This document shows, piece after piece, positions 51,501-60,719 of a stretch of 64,000 nt of DNA; position 1 is the stretch's first letter, and each line of letters opens with the position of its first letter. The notes under the pieces are model-generated. The model was not told the origin of the DNA. It did no database searches and saw only the letters and a list, made by a program, of their open reading frames with translations. The translations under genes were made by a program, and so were the position numbers. Source of the stretch: Hetaerina americana (taxonomy: Eukaryota > Arthropoda > Insecta > Odonata > Calopterygidae). The stretch is from the NCBI GenBank assembly GCA_022747635.1, contig JAKTNV010000002.1, positions 107,862,869-107,926,868 of the forward strand, given 5' to 3'.

Positions 51501-51815
51501 ATTCCATTGAGCATTGAAAATAATAACCCTGCTTTTTAAAATAGCTTCCTCTTTGGGAATAATGTTTGCACTGTTTATAGTTCTAGGAGAGGAAGCTCGA
51601 CACCAACCCTAATGGAGGTGGAGGGCCAGATGATAAAAGGTTCATGCCGGGGCAGTGGCAGTGGTGCAGGGCTTGCTGGAGCAAATATTGAGAGAGCCCT
51701 CTCATCAACATCAGCATCTGCTGCAACTGCTCGCAGCTTCCCTTCACTTGACACAACTGAAATGTATTACACCCTTGATTTCAGTGACAGTCAAAGCTCA
51801 CCGCTAATACAGTGA
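31973..51815 (+). CDS. EGF-repeat single-pass transmembrane protein, 3' half (six spliced exons)
   Basis: Exons 31973-32200, 33746-34014, 34829-34931, 42520-42773, 43497-43687 and 51587-51815 have GT/AG junctions and compatible phases (1-1, 0-0, 1-1, 0-0, 2-2). They join into about 424 residues ending at TGA 51813-51815. Residues 1-9 end one EGF repeat; five complete EGF repeats span about 10-201; a glycine-rich stalk about 211-245; a transmembrane helix about 268-289; and a cytoplasmic tail about 290-424. Three repeats have CxSSPC O-glucose sites and three have Cx4TC O-fucose sites, typical of Notch-pathway surface proteins. The first exon starts with two bases of a split codon, so more exons lie upstream. 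No DSL, laminin G or ankyrin domain is seen in this part. Weary or Uninflatable orthology is a guess. Joining exons C and D assumes no skipped exon in the 7.6-kb intron. Confidence 0.85.
33746..34014 (+). CDS. EGF receptor exon B (two EGF repeats)
   Basis: Acceptor ccgccgcag at 33737-33745 and donor gtgcgt at 34015. It starts in phase 1 and ends in phase 0. It finishes the previous EGF (GFAGELCE), then encodes [18 protein letters not shown], an EGF with O-glucose (CESSPC), O-fucose (CANGGTC) and beta-hydroxylation ([10 protein letters not shown]) consensus sites. A second [21 protein letters not shown], lacks these sugar sites. The exon ends with [11 protein letters not shown], a short spacer before the next repeat. 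Confidence 0.9.
34829..34931 (+). CDS. EGF receptor exon C (last EGF repeat)
   Basis: Acceptor ttaaaccag ending at 34828 and donor gtaagt at 34932. It starts in phase 0, matching exon B, and ends in phase 1. One complete [15 protein letters not shown], then [16 protein letters not shown]. The O-fucose site is kept, while the O-glucose serine is replaced by glycine. It is only 103 bp and too short to stand out as an open frame; it was found from the cysteine pattern and splice phases. Confidence 0.88.
35525..35840 (-). mobile_element. LINE ORF2 C-terminal fragment (copy 2)
   Basis: Minus reads LEAFEMRI, a stop, [14 protein letters not shown], then [20 protein letters not shown]. This is collinear with copy 1 at 31490-31815 and with the arthropod LINE ORF2 tail (WRRMEKxSWTxRKTNEEVLxM...L..I.RRQ..W). 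It lies in the intron between EGF exons C and D, antisense to the gene. It carries stops and at least one frameshift. Confidence 0.6.
36415..36640. repeat. degenerate interspersed repeat, related to 51155-51425
   Basis: Blocks shared in order with 51155-51425: AAATTGGGTAG then GTCAGTA; TTTTGTGAG then TAT; the AATATTGGGT region followed by AAATTCAC; and GTGACCCAGTTTCAACAAAA. The last block also resembles the arm of the palindrome at 62768-62955. It is probably an old Penelope-like or MITE copy inside the intron. Confidence 0.55.
36641..38260. other. intronic AT-rich DNA, nothing recognised
   Basis: Part of the 7.6-kb intron between exons C and D. A purine-rich patch lies at 37020-37120. No element was identified. 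Confidence 0.4.
38262..39313 (+). pseudogene. mariner transposase (GVQW3-type), near full length but frameshifted
   Basis: It starts at ATG 38262 ([13 protein letters not shown], then a stop and [13 protein letters not shown]), giving the N-terminal domain. The second helix-turn-helix is clear: [20 protein letters not shown]. The first catalytic region is degraded ([10 protein letters not shown]), followed by [20 protein letters not shown]. The second catalytic Asp sits in [14 protein letters not shown] and the third block in [20 protein letters not shown]. At least three frame changes and several stops break the frame, including a shift near 38880. It lies in the intron between EGF exons C and D, in sense orientation, and is the most complete mariner copy in the window. 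Canonical ends were not resolved. Confidence 0.9.
39515..40809 (+). pseudogene. hAT transposase relic (ZBED5/SCAND3-like)
   Basis: hAT transposases have an RNase H-like fold interrupted by a helical insert and a C-terminal dimerisation domain. Readable blocks in order: [13 protein letters not shown] near 39520; [20 protein letters not shown] from 39629; [20 protein letters not shown], then [16 protein letters not shown] near 39690-39830; [13 protein letters not shown] near 39935; and the C-terminal block [18 protein letters not shown], then [15 protein letters not shown], near 40445-40590. A 3' terminal repeat ending CGTTTGAGAAGCACTG is at about 40794-40809. No matching 5' repeat was found, so the left end is truncated or overrun. 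It has frame changes and stops and lies within an EGF gene intron. Confidence 0.85.
40810..42245. other. intronic AT-rich DNA
   Basis: Contains the (TA)n tract at 41526-41579. A plus frame at 41807-42097 has no recognised domain or splice context. Confidence 0.4.
41526..41579. repeat. (TA)n microsatellite
   Basis: About 27 TA units within the intron between exons C and D. Confidence 0.95.
42250..42392. repeat. degenerate foldback repeat
   Basis: The arms share CATTAATTG and GGAGAGACAAG in inverted orientation around a loop of about 35 bp. Weaker outer matches (AATAAGAT/AGATTAA) extend the arms to about 50 bp. It lies 130 bp upstream of exon D and may be a small MITE. Confidence 0.5.
42520..42773 (+). 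CDS. EGF receptor exon D (glycine-rich stalk and transmembrane helix)
   Basis: Acceptor ccttggcag ending at 42519 and donor gtaatg at 42774. It starts in phase 1, matching exon C, and ends in phase 0. It encodes [17 protein letters not shown], a low-complexity stalk [20 protein letters not shown], a short segment, then [19 protein letters not shown], the start of the membrane helix. The acidic and polar residues before the helix and the Cys/His/Arg residues after it (exon E) give a type I topology. The opposing minus frame through this exon is a shadow. Confidence 0.87.
43497..43687 (+). CDS. EGF receptor exon E (end of membrane helix, juxtamembrane tail)
   Basis: Acceptor atctccag ending at 43496 and donor gtttgt at 43688. 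It starts in phase 0 and ends in phase 2. It encodes [20 protein letters not shown], which closes the helix and begins a basic, cysteine-containing juxtamembrane region (the cysteines are possible palmitoylation sites), then a glycine-rich part and [17 protein letters not shown]. No kinase, ankyrin or PDZ-binding feature is visible. Confidence 0.85.
43800..48429. other. intronic AT-rich DNA (intron between exons E and F)
   Basis: Nothing recognised. A minus frame at 46701-47054 is leucine-rich by composition and matches no family known to me. Confidence 0.4.
48430..48535. repeat. long (TA)n microsatellite with (ATATCC)n tail
   Basis: About 37 uninterrupted TA units, then three to four copies of a TATCCA hexamer. 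Likely to be length-variable and a weak point for assembly. Confidence 0.95.
49310..49640 (-). pseudogene. mariner transposase C-terminal fragment
   Basis: Minus reads [20 protein letters not shown] then [20 protein letters not shown]. This is the conserved end of GVQW3/SETMAR-type mariner transposases (form: 'LKAIP...F..CFEDWKKRW.KCI...G.YFEGD'). A terminal-repeat-like TATACAAGGTCTGTCTGGAA at about 49307-49326 resembles the one at 9341-9362. The catalytic core is not seen. It lies in the intron before exon F, antisense to the gene. Confidence 0.75.
50100..50240 (-). repeat. tRNA-like SINE fragment
   Basis: On minus, GGTTTGAATCCAGG (plus 50172-50185) matches a Pol III B box with one change. 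A weak A-box-like stretch (GATGGCTTTTGTACTGG) sits about 35 bp upstream, followed by a non-tRNA body. No cloverleaf can be folded, so a tRNA-derived SINE is more likely than a tRNA gene. Confidence 0.4.
51155..51428. repeat. degenerate Penelope-like or MITE repeat with inverted termini
   Basis: Shares ordered blocks with 36415-36640. Its right part has GCGACCCAGTTTCATCAAAA (51340-51359) and, further on, CCTGATAATGATGATGACGT (51388-51407) with GAAATTGGGTTG. These look like decayed, inverted versions of the palindrome arms at 62768-62955. It lies 160 bp upstream of the last EGF exon. Confidence 0.5.
51587..51815 (+). CDS. EGF receptor exon F (C-terminal exon)
   Basis: Acceptor gttctag ending at 51586. 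Phase 2 entry joins AG from exon E with G to give Arg. It then reads [20 protein letters not shown], a serine/alanine-rich part, and ends [20 protein letters not shown] before TGA. The acidic, tyrosine-containing end (MYYTLDF) looks like a short docking motif and is the best sequence for finding orthologues. The alternative of an independent gene starting at ATG 51612 is unlikely because the phase and frame match the upstream exons. Confidence 0.82.
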
Positions 51816-52430
51816 GAGAAGTTCAAAATCAACCTTGAAAGAGACAAAAAATTTGAGTAAAACAGCACACTTAAAGTGAGTGAAAATTTTCAAATTCGGT
51901 CGGAATTCTTCACCTTTGCTAGATGGACAATGAAGTACTAAGATTGATCTTTCAGGGGGAGGGAGTATTTGAGAATTAATACTGAAATACAAATTTAGGA
52001 CATGTAAAAATAAAAATATTGTGCAAAAATGAATCTTGAAAACTAAGAAATTGCATTGAGCTCTCTGCTTACTTTTGAAGGGGATTTTGCAGTTGTGGTT
52101 TAATCAGTGCAATTCAGTAGCCTTTAAAAATGCAATTCATTATACAATAGCCCTTTTATTACAAAAACTGACATATGATTGATCATAAACGATTTTTAAG
52201 GAATTAAAAATTTTCATCCAGTAAATAGGTCTTGTTGCTAGAATAAACTTATCAATTACTTCACTTAATGCTGTGGGAAATGTTAAAAATATTCACAACT
52301 GGAGTCGGTGTTCCCATTTGGATCATGAACACATGTTGCTCTAGTGCCTACATCATTATAATAACCATTGAATATATCTAATGCAGCATAGTTCTTTTGA
52401 CCATGAAGCCAAATTAAAATAAATCATCAA
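51816..52430 (+). other. probable 3' untranslated region of the EGF gene
   Basis: AT-rich sequence after the stop. AATAAA hexamers lie at 52009-52014, 52242-52247 and 52418-52423. Which one is used cannot be told, and a longer 3' UTR is possible. Confidence 0.45.
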
Positions 52431-54200
52431 TTTAGTTTAGTGTACAGAAGAGAAGCAGTGCTGGGCTAAGCAATGGAAATGTTTTTCTTACACCCAACTA
52501 ACAGCATTTCATTGATATAATTTTTATAATGAACAAATCCTTAGATGACCATCAAGTGTTGGATGATGATTTCAAATAATATCTTATATGACTCAAGCTC
52601 AAGTACAGCTACTTTTCAATTTGATTTTACATTTAAAAAAAGTGTTATATCTGATTTGTAGGGAAAATTTATTCTCTTCAACTACTTGGCATATATAATT
52701 TTCTCATGTATCCAATATTTAATCCTCTTTCATTGTCACGGAAAATGGATGTAAAAGTCAATAAAAATAATGTCTAACCTTCTGGATATTGTCTTCTGAA
52801 TGCCAAGAGATGGTGTGTCATTGTCAGCACCACTCTTTGCATGAAAATGAGGTGTTACTGATTATATGAAACCTCAGTAACCCTGATGTTTTGGTGGCAT
52901 CCATTACCACTTGTTATGAGTCAAAGAGCATTATTGAAGCCAGTCACCATTATTTGTAGTTAAAATGATAAGTGTTATTACATTTTGTGGAGGGTAAGTT
53001 GGAAAATTTGTTCAAAATGAAAATATGAGAACTGATGCAATTTTGAATTTCAAATCTCCTTTTTGAAGGGCTAATCATCAATTTGGACATTTGAAATACT
53101 TAAACTTAGGTACTCTTATATTAATCGCGGAGATGACAAAAATATGAGTCTCAATTTATTATTTTAATGATTTTTCCTTCTCCAGTTCAATAAAAAATGA
53201 TTTTAAATGTTGTCATTCATTCAGGTTTGTGAGATGAATATGTGAGAGGGCTTGTAGTTTATCTATTTACATTTTTGTGCCACCTTTCACTCCTCCGCCA
53301 TTATCCTTGGCACTAATGGCTCCACCTTCCCCAAATAATGTGAATAAATCTGAAATGAAGTTAGACTTTACCTCATTTCTCTCCTGCTAAAAATGAACTC
53401 AGTCTCCATTAATTATATCCTTAATTGACTTTCTGAAAACCTCCCAAAAAAATGTGTAATCCAAGTTGGCATCACTGAAAATTAACTTGGTATAATAAGT
53501 ACCTAGTGTCTTACCCCAAGTTTTTCCATGTCTATTTTACAAGTATGAGTGCTAATTGAGATTGTTATCATTTTAGCTAAAATAAAATTATTATTGTTCA
53601 TAACAACATTGATTACATTATGCCACACTTGTACTCAATTGGCTATGTTAGTGTTACTACGTTATTGCATTAAATTCAGACAAAAAATGGACATTCCACA
53701 GTTAAGACAGTTTTGAGATGATCAGCTTGAAGTGGGCAGAATCCGAAGAGTTCCAAATGTGTGCCATAATTGCCTAGAGAATGCCGAAACTAAGTTACTT
53801 TAGTGCATAGACCTTTGATTGTGTCCGTAAATCTTTGTGCAAGTAGGTGAACAGAGATGTTTTAATGGCAATATTGGTAGTTAGACCTCTTAAAAAATAT
53901 AGATTGAAGAATAACTATTCCAAAAATAATAACAATAAACTTTATGTTCTGACAGGTAACTACTATAAAGAGGAGTAGGGTACAAATGCTTCTGCATGCT
54001 TGGAAAGGTTGCTTTAATGTTTGTATGGTTGGCCTTTGAAGCAAACCGATTATACATTTGTTGTCTAAGTGTGTGCTGCCTACTTTCTGGCACCTGTTTC
54101 TCACATTCCATCCAAGACAAAACATGAATTAAACTCAATTTGATAGTAAACTATTCAAAATGAAAAAAATGCAATTTTTTTATTGATTATTGTATGTAAT
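52431..54200. other. AT-rich intergenic DNA
   Basis: No feature recognised. Overlapping minus frames at 53862-54138 show no domain. Confidence 0.4.
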
Positions 54201-54215
54201 GTAAATGTTTTTTAG

Positions 54216-54314
54216 TTAATTCTTGCATGCTGTTTACACCAAGAAACATGTGCCAACTTTAATGAATGTCAAATGCACAAGATCAACTTTTTCTGCAAGA
54301 AGAGCGGCAGGTGA
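54216..54314 (+). CDS. possible small cysteine-rich coding exon
   Basis: After a pyrimidine-rich acceptor (gttttttag ending at 54215), phase 0 reads LILACCLHQETCANFNECQM then HKINFFCKKSGR and a TGA at 54312-54314. Six cysteines in 32 residues is unusual for chance AT-rich DNA. Either it ends here, with an AATAAA at 54349-54354, or it is spliced at the good donor gtgagc (54311). It cannot be an alternative last exon of the EGF gene through the phase-2 exon E donor, because that frame hits TAA at once. No family was recognised; it may be chance. Confidence 0.25.
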   Translation, partial: LILACCLHQETCANFNECQMHKINFFCKKSGR

Positions 54315-54829
54315 GCCAGTTGGACTGTCACATTGTATAATAGAAATTAATAAAGATAATACATAATTCAACAGAGTGATATTTCATTTATGGGTAGTTT
54401 TTTCTTGTAGTACAGAACCTACCCTGGATTCCCCACTTCATGATGCAATCCCTTACTGCTATTTGTTTCCTTCAGAATCCAAACTGATAAAGATTTAATA
54501 CAATTCACTACAAATTGGCATAAGAATCAAATCTATAGATGATCCACTGTGATCCACTATATATGTACCACCCCCAATGCCTGTTCTTACTACTGCGATA
54601 ATTTTTCACTTTACATTTAAATACAGTAAGTTAACATATGCCAATTTTTCGACTCAATTCAGTCGAAAGATAAGTTAATGAAAAATGAACTGACTTAAGT
54701 CAGCAGTGGAAGTACTGGGCACCCTTCAGAATATCGGTCAGTTATACCATCTTGTATGATGAATGCCGACTATGTATTTGGGTGGTCTGAATCATTTTGG
54801 TACCTAATCATTTTTATTTTTAATGGAAT

Positions 54830-54943
54830 ATAGTGCCGACGCCGGGTTTCTCTCCACCCTTCATCCTTTCCTGTCCATCCCCTATGGCGCAAATGACCTT
54901 AGCCATCGGTCGCCTCCCCTTAAAACTACTACTACTACTATGG
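54830..54943 (+). mobile_element. LINE 3' tail fragment with (CTA)n end
   Basis: ATGGCGCAAATGACCTTAGC, then TCGGTCGCCTCCCC, followed by TTAAAACTACTACTACTACT. This is a 3' end type I associate with arthropod non-LTR elements, finished by a trinucleotide tail. No coding part is attached. The family is not assigned. Confidence 0.5.
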
Positions 54944-54949
54944 AATAAC

Positions 54950-57390
54950 TTACTCAACATAGGAAATACATTTAACCAATGTCATCTGATTAGTTTGACG
55001 AAATAATGTTAAATCGCAGATATGGTTTTCTTCGTATAAACTTGATTAGACCTCAAATCATGAATTCACATTGGTTTTTTATAAATTTTCCTAGAATTTC
55101 ATGTAAGAGGAACCAGAGAAGAATGGAAGAACACCATTCATCAATAGTAGAAATTTAAATTGGCTCAAATGTGGGATCTATTTAAGTCATAGTTTCAACA
55201 ATTACAAAAGACAATAATGACCAAAACTTCTGATTACTCATGGTGGATATTTTGGTGAATGAAATTGGTGAGCTAAAGTGATATTTTCAGATTGGAGTGA
55301 TAAATTCAGTCAGATGAAAATGTATGCATTAAGATATGCATCAGGATATGGGGATTAGGGGAGATATGGGGATATGGGGAGAGAGGTATGGGGATTACGA
55401 AACGACAATCCCTTCTGTTTGGGCATTTGACTCAGGAAAATTATGCCTAGAGTAGTTCTCAAAGTTATCACATACAAAAACATGTTGTAAGATGATCCTA
55501 TCATCACCTTTGCTTATTTAGGGAGTGAGGGCGATTAACCCAACCAACCGGGAAATCCAGGTTACATTAAAACTTAAAGTTTTTATGATGATATCTGCAC
55601 CTTCTTGAACTCTGCTTCTTGGGTGCTAAATTTTCCTCCATTTGTAAAACTACATCCCATATCACTGCTGTCCAATATTTATTTGTTATCATTTAGCTTT
55701 GTTTTTGCACCAATGGCTGTTTCATCCCAAACTGCTTTTGGCATAAATATTATTGTCCAACTATCCTTTTTCCATCTCAATCATTAATAATTTGTATGGT
55801 GAAGTATAAACTCGTGCAATTTTGTATTTTCCAGTGCAAAATTTAAGTTCTCTTTCCTTGAGAAATTCATTTCATAAATTGTAATTTTCAATTATAAGTT
55901 CTATCTTTTATCCTGGTCAAATGAAGAGGGATGTAATGCAAAAGCTGTTAGGGCATAAGATCCCAATCATTGGAGAGAGAACACTTGGGAGCTGAACCAG
56001 CCAACCTTACCATTGAACTATCTAATGATATATTCCCATAGTTAAACTTTTGTACCTTGCATGGGGAAGCCTTGCTGCTACCATATTCAGAGGCAATGAT
56101 TCACATTTGTTTCCCCTTATACACATCCCCAATCTAAATCTAATCGCCTATCCCAATTTTTCTCATCAGTCCATTCCAACAGCTATATTCCTATTCAACT
56201 GGCATCCTTAGGAGCTTATCAATTCACGATTATGCCCTGGTTCTTTACCCTCATTTAAATAGCTTTCAATTATTGTTCTTCATTATTTATAAAATATTTT
56301 GTTTCATGTCCCAACTATCTGCAGTATTTGTTGCACAAAATCAGAATGAAATCATTAAACTTCATATTAGGTTCATTGGCATCAGGCTTGCCATAAAATA
56401 AAAATGTTATCTCCCTGAATCATTGTGAAAGTTTACTATATGTATTAAACATACCTTATATAAGGAGAATATCAGGTGACATGGTTGATAACTTGAGAAC
56501 AATGCTCCAAAGTTCCTCATCCTTCCTAATAAGCTTTGTCTTTTTTTTAATGGAAACAATATTCAGTATTTCTGGTGAATGTTTTCATTGCATGGCATCA
56601 TATTTCAGTTTAAATAATGTGAAGTTAAAATGTCTTGAATTTTTTACATCCTTCATAATCATCAACATCGATATTAATATCCAAATATTGGTTGGCTGAT
56701 ACCTTTAAATCTTCCCTTTCTAAAGCCAATGCCATAAAAGCTCTTCCCTGTAATATTACTCTTGGCACACATATTTGTTCCTTGGGTCTTCCTTGCTTGA
56801 TCTTCCTTTCCGTAACCTAAGAAGCAAATCCATTTATCATAAATGTATTCCCTTAACAACTGTAAATTTTTATGCAGGGTTTATTTTTATGCTCAGGGTA
56901 TATAACTGAGGTTGTACCACATACTCTTTGTGTTAATGTGCAAAGGATAAGTATTCATGGGCCTTGATGTTTCCCAAGTCAGAGACTCTGGAGTAAGAAG
57001 TATGAAAAAGAAGGTATTCATCCATCTCATGCGAACTACATTCAAGAACTTGAAACTGGGGTCCCTGTCAAGCAACCAGGATTTTTAAAATGGATGAAAG
57101 ACCATTTCTTTTTGCACAAAATTCAGGGTGAAGCTCCATCCACCCATGCTGGTGATTACAACACTATTTGTTGGCTTAGTTAGATACTTAATATCCTGCC
57201 AAAAATGATTAGCTTGAGTGGTAAGTAATTTGCGCTATTAATTCAGTGTTAACCTATGATCAAGAAAAAGACAAAATTCCTCTCAGTTCCTCAACGATTT
57301 TAAATAGATAATTCACTTTTATTTATCAGGTTCATGATATTACTTAGTTTAAAATAAATCAATCAATTTTTTCCAATTATTTGCATTCTT
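54950..57390. other. AT-rich intergenic DNA
   Basis: No gene or element recognised. A local GGGGATATG repeat patch lies at about 55345-55395. Confidence 0.4.
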
Positions 57391-57396
57391 GAAATA

Positions 57397-57430
57397 CAGG
57401 GTGCATTCCAAAAGTAATGCCATTGTCTTT
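57397..57430 (+). mobile_element. mariner-type terminal repeat
   Basis: ATACAGGGTGCATTCCAAAA followed by GTAATGCCATTGTC resembles the 5' terminal repeat of GVQW3-type mariners. The following 500 bp may be a badly decayed body, but no transposase block could be read with confidence. Confidence 0.45.
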
Positions 57431-57439
57431 TTAGCATGG

Positions 57440-59030
57440 TAATTCATTGAACAGATTTGCTCCTCATTCTTGTCACACAATTTGCTACTTGAAGAGGTAT
57501 TTTTAAAAGCCAAATGTTCCCATGAAATCCTAGTGTTTCCTTTGATGAGGAACAAAAATTATAAAGACTGTAAAAGAGTTCTTCATCTAGACCAGTGTGA
57601 GCTAATCATGTCAAGAGGATAGAGACACATTTGACACCATCGCTCTAGTCTCTAGAGGAGAAAATTAGGCAACAACAGTGAAATGACTCGCATGGAATAC
57701 CATAAAGTAGATGTCATAGTCTTTGTTCTTAATAGTTGAGGACATCCAAATATACATTAATATTATGTATCCAAATCACCACAGGAAGTGGATCAATACA
57801 TGACAAGGACAATGGGAGGAGAGTCTTAAGGGTTGAAAACACATACTCCAGGCATTAGAAGAGGTTTTAGGCTGCAATATCCCCCATGAGGCTGTTGCTT
57901 TGTGCTATTTTACAATACATATGAAGCAGGGCCCACAAAGAAAAAAACAAATCTACCCCGTGAAAGAAAATGGCTATGAAGGAATTAACACAATAGTAAT
58001 TATATCAAGTGGAAATGCTATTCATTCTTTTGACAGATAGATGTACGTATTGATCATTATCAGAACGAACGATCGTTTGGAACACAAACTCTCGGCTGAG
58101 AAATTGCAAATAAAACGTAAAAATGCAAAAGTTAAACATCTCGAAACCATAACAGTTTCAGGTTCAAATTTGTGGAATTCCTTCATGATGGGGGTAAAAA
58201 AAACCTTACACTTCCACAATAAATTGTTTAAGTCTAAAGTTTCTTTTTTGCCCTAATTATCTCGAAACCAGACAGTAATTTATAGAATTCTGTGGTGCGC
58301 CATTAACCGTAGTTTGCAATTTCAATAAATTTCCATAGACAATCTTGCAACTGATTTATTTTATCTCCAAAATAAATGTTTGAAGCTTTAAAATCTATTA
58401 AAATGTAAAGAAAACATGTTATATATCTGCTGCATGTTTTTCCTTTTCTTCATTATTGCTACAAATTTAATGTTCTGATGCTTCAAATACTTGGCAAACA
58501 TACTTTCACGCAAGTTCTTCAGATGCAGGCAATTTAACTTCCCCATATTTTCTTTTGTTTCCATTTAAATTTTTCTAAGCGGAAACGTATTTTCTTGTTT
58601 AAAACTGAACAGAGATTTTTGAGATGTTGACGAAGTTGACCATTCCCCGCAGCGCCATAGCTGAGGTGAAAGGTCAACTTTAATGGTAGTTATCAAAAGG
58701 GCTATGTGGCGTGGTATTTGGGTTATGAATTTACGGCGAATTAACTAGTGTTAAATGTGTGCGCAAGTTCTGAATCTTCACTGATTTTATTGACGAGCAA
58801 TTGAGAAGAGAGAAGTATTCACAGTGACAGTTGTGCATTTTAGCAATAAATGTATGAATATGCTTTTATGTATGAAGGGCAAGGAATTGAGTTTGTGTAT
58901 GTGAATTGTGTTTTTATCTGTTAGAATATCATATAAGAATCTTGTCCTTTAGATCCGGTTGAAGACAGCAGTTGAAGAGATGACCCATTTTTGTAGCAAT
59001 TTAAGTGGCCAGTGGAGATGAAATTCAATC
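57440..59030. other. AT-rich intergenic DNA
   Basis: Possibly the decayed body of the mariner copy at its start. Nothing else was recognised. Confidence 0.35.
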
Positions 59031-59233
59031 CATTACCTTCAGGGTGTGGATAACTCCACCTGGAGATTTAATATAAATGTATATTTATCACAAAATATGT
59101 AAATAAAAAATGTGGTTCCCCCAGGACAAGGTTTACCCATTGCACTCCGGGTAGGCTGACTCCTGCAATTGCCCTAAATGTGGGTAACTCGAGCACATAA
59201 TTTTTGGTATTAGGGACTGCGTTCGCGCCGTCC
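59031..59233 (+). ncRNA. U1 snRNA-like sequence, probable pseudogene
   Basis: U1 pairs with 5' splice sites in the spliceosome. From 59111 the sequence follows U1 from the end of stem-loop 1 to its 3' end: GTGGTTCCCCCAGGACAAGG, CATTGCACTCCGG (stem-loop 2), CCCTAAATGTGGGTAACTCG (stem-loop 3 region), the Sm site AATTTTTGG at 59199-59207, and stem-loop 4 GGGACTGCGTTCGCGCCGTC. The 5' third is poor: ATTACCTTCAGGGTGTGGAT at about 59034 may be a decayed start (expected ACUUACCUG), followed by about 50 bp of unrelated AT-rich insertion. Stem-loop 2 is also altered on its 3' side. The damaged 5' end argues against function. The near-exact stem-loop 4 and Sm site argue for fairly recent origin. Confidence 0.75.
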
Positions 59234-60361
59234 CTTAATAATTCTCCTCCAGGTGTCTGATCCGCAGAAGGAAATTCACCTATGGCCAGGTAATGCTTCC
59301 TGTTAAGGCACTGACTCCTTGAGGTGCCACTTCTAATCGCTATCTTAAAGTAACTAATCTTATGTATGGGCCATTCTCAATCTTAATAGTTTAACGTTCA
59401 GGACAACAGTAAAAGGTGTTTATATGAATCAATCACAGAGCTGTTCATCTCAATCCGTCAACTTTTAGAGGGTGTGCTCACTTGCTTTTCCTATCAAATT
59501 AGCATTTGGTTTGATTTCTGCTGCATTTAAGTTCCATACATATCAGTATGTGGATGTTTGTCCCAAAAGAGGTGCCACTTAAAATAACCTTATTTTAATG
59601 CTGGCATGACGCCGGTTTTCATAGGCCAAGAATTTTTCAATTAGATTCATAATTGTTGTGAAATATGGACACTGAGGATGGATTAAATTTTCCCGTAGCT
59701 TTCCCGATGGTCTAGTTTGCTGAAAACCAACATAGATCATATATTTTCTAAACAGTCTGTAGTGTTTCCGATGAAACAACAATAGTTCTTTCATAGACCC
59801 ATCGCCTCTTCAATCGTCCTCTCAATGCCTCTCAACCCCTATACTCCCAATAAGAATAAGCAGTGAGCAAAATCATATTCAAACATTCAGCTAGACAGAA
59901 GTGCTGAATGAATTTTGAATTTGAGTTACCTGAAACATGTCTAGCGCACGGAGTGGCAGATGTTGGTCACAATGAGGTGATTTGGGACTGGCGAAGGCCA
60001 GGAGTAGGGCAGCAAGCAAGGGAGCGTATTGAAATATCTAACCAAGGTCTGGAGACGTGCCGTGCGGCCAGTGTTCTCTTTAGCTGCCAGTTCCAAATAC
60101 TCATCCAGTGTAGCTTGATTGTTTCACATCAACAAACATTTAGGAACCACCATAATGACTTTCAAATTGGGTGCGTGGGTTTAGCTAAATTTGTGAAAAT
60201 GATTGTAGCCAACATGAAGACTATGTGCAATCATGCCTCATGGGTAATCTAAAGCATGCAGTATTCTTCATAATGTATAAAATGGGCTTAAGTATAATTG
60301 CTAAATGAACTAGCCAGGGGCAGCTTCACTCTCTTAGGTGAAGTGGATAACACATTACCTT

Positions 60362-60397
60362 ATTTCTGTTTCCTTCTAAGGAGAAGGAAACAGAAAT
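60362..60397. repeat. perfect 16-bp hairpin
   Basis: ATTTCTGTTTCCTTCT at 60362-60377 is followed after AAGG by its exact reverse complement at 60382-60397. There is no T-run or gene context; it may be a foldback remnant. Confidence 0.9.
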
Positions 60398-60719
60398 TGT
60401 ACTTGACAAATTATCTTAAAGAATAGGTGGTGCCTCAATGAAGAGGCATAGCACTCCATAACAGTAAGTCGTCGTAAACTACTTGCAAAGCCACAATCAT
60501 ATGGAATAGATAAAAATTATCTGGGTAGGATTAAAGACCTCTTGTATTCCTACTATACCTTAAAGGCATTTACTCTGTAGTCACTAGAAAGATACGTTTT
60601 TTTGCCAGTGATGCAGTGGTTTATCATGATGTCTGTTATCCTGAGAGCATAGCAGCTTAATCAGATAAACTTAAGTGTATACTTGACAATTAGAATCAAA
60701 ATTAAAAAAGGGCATAATT

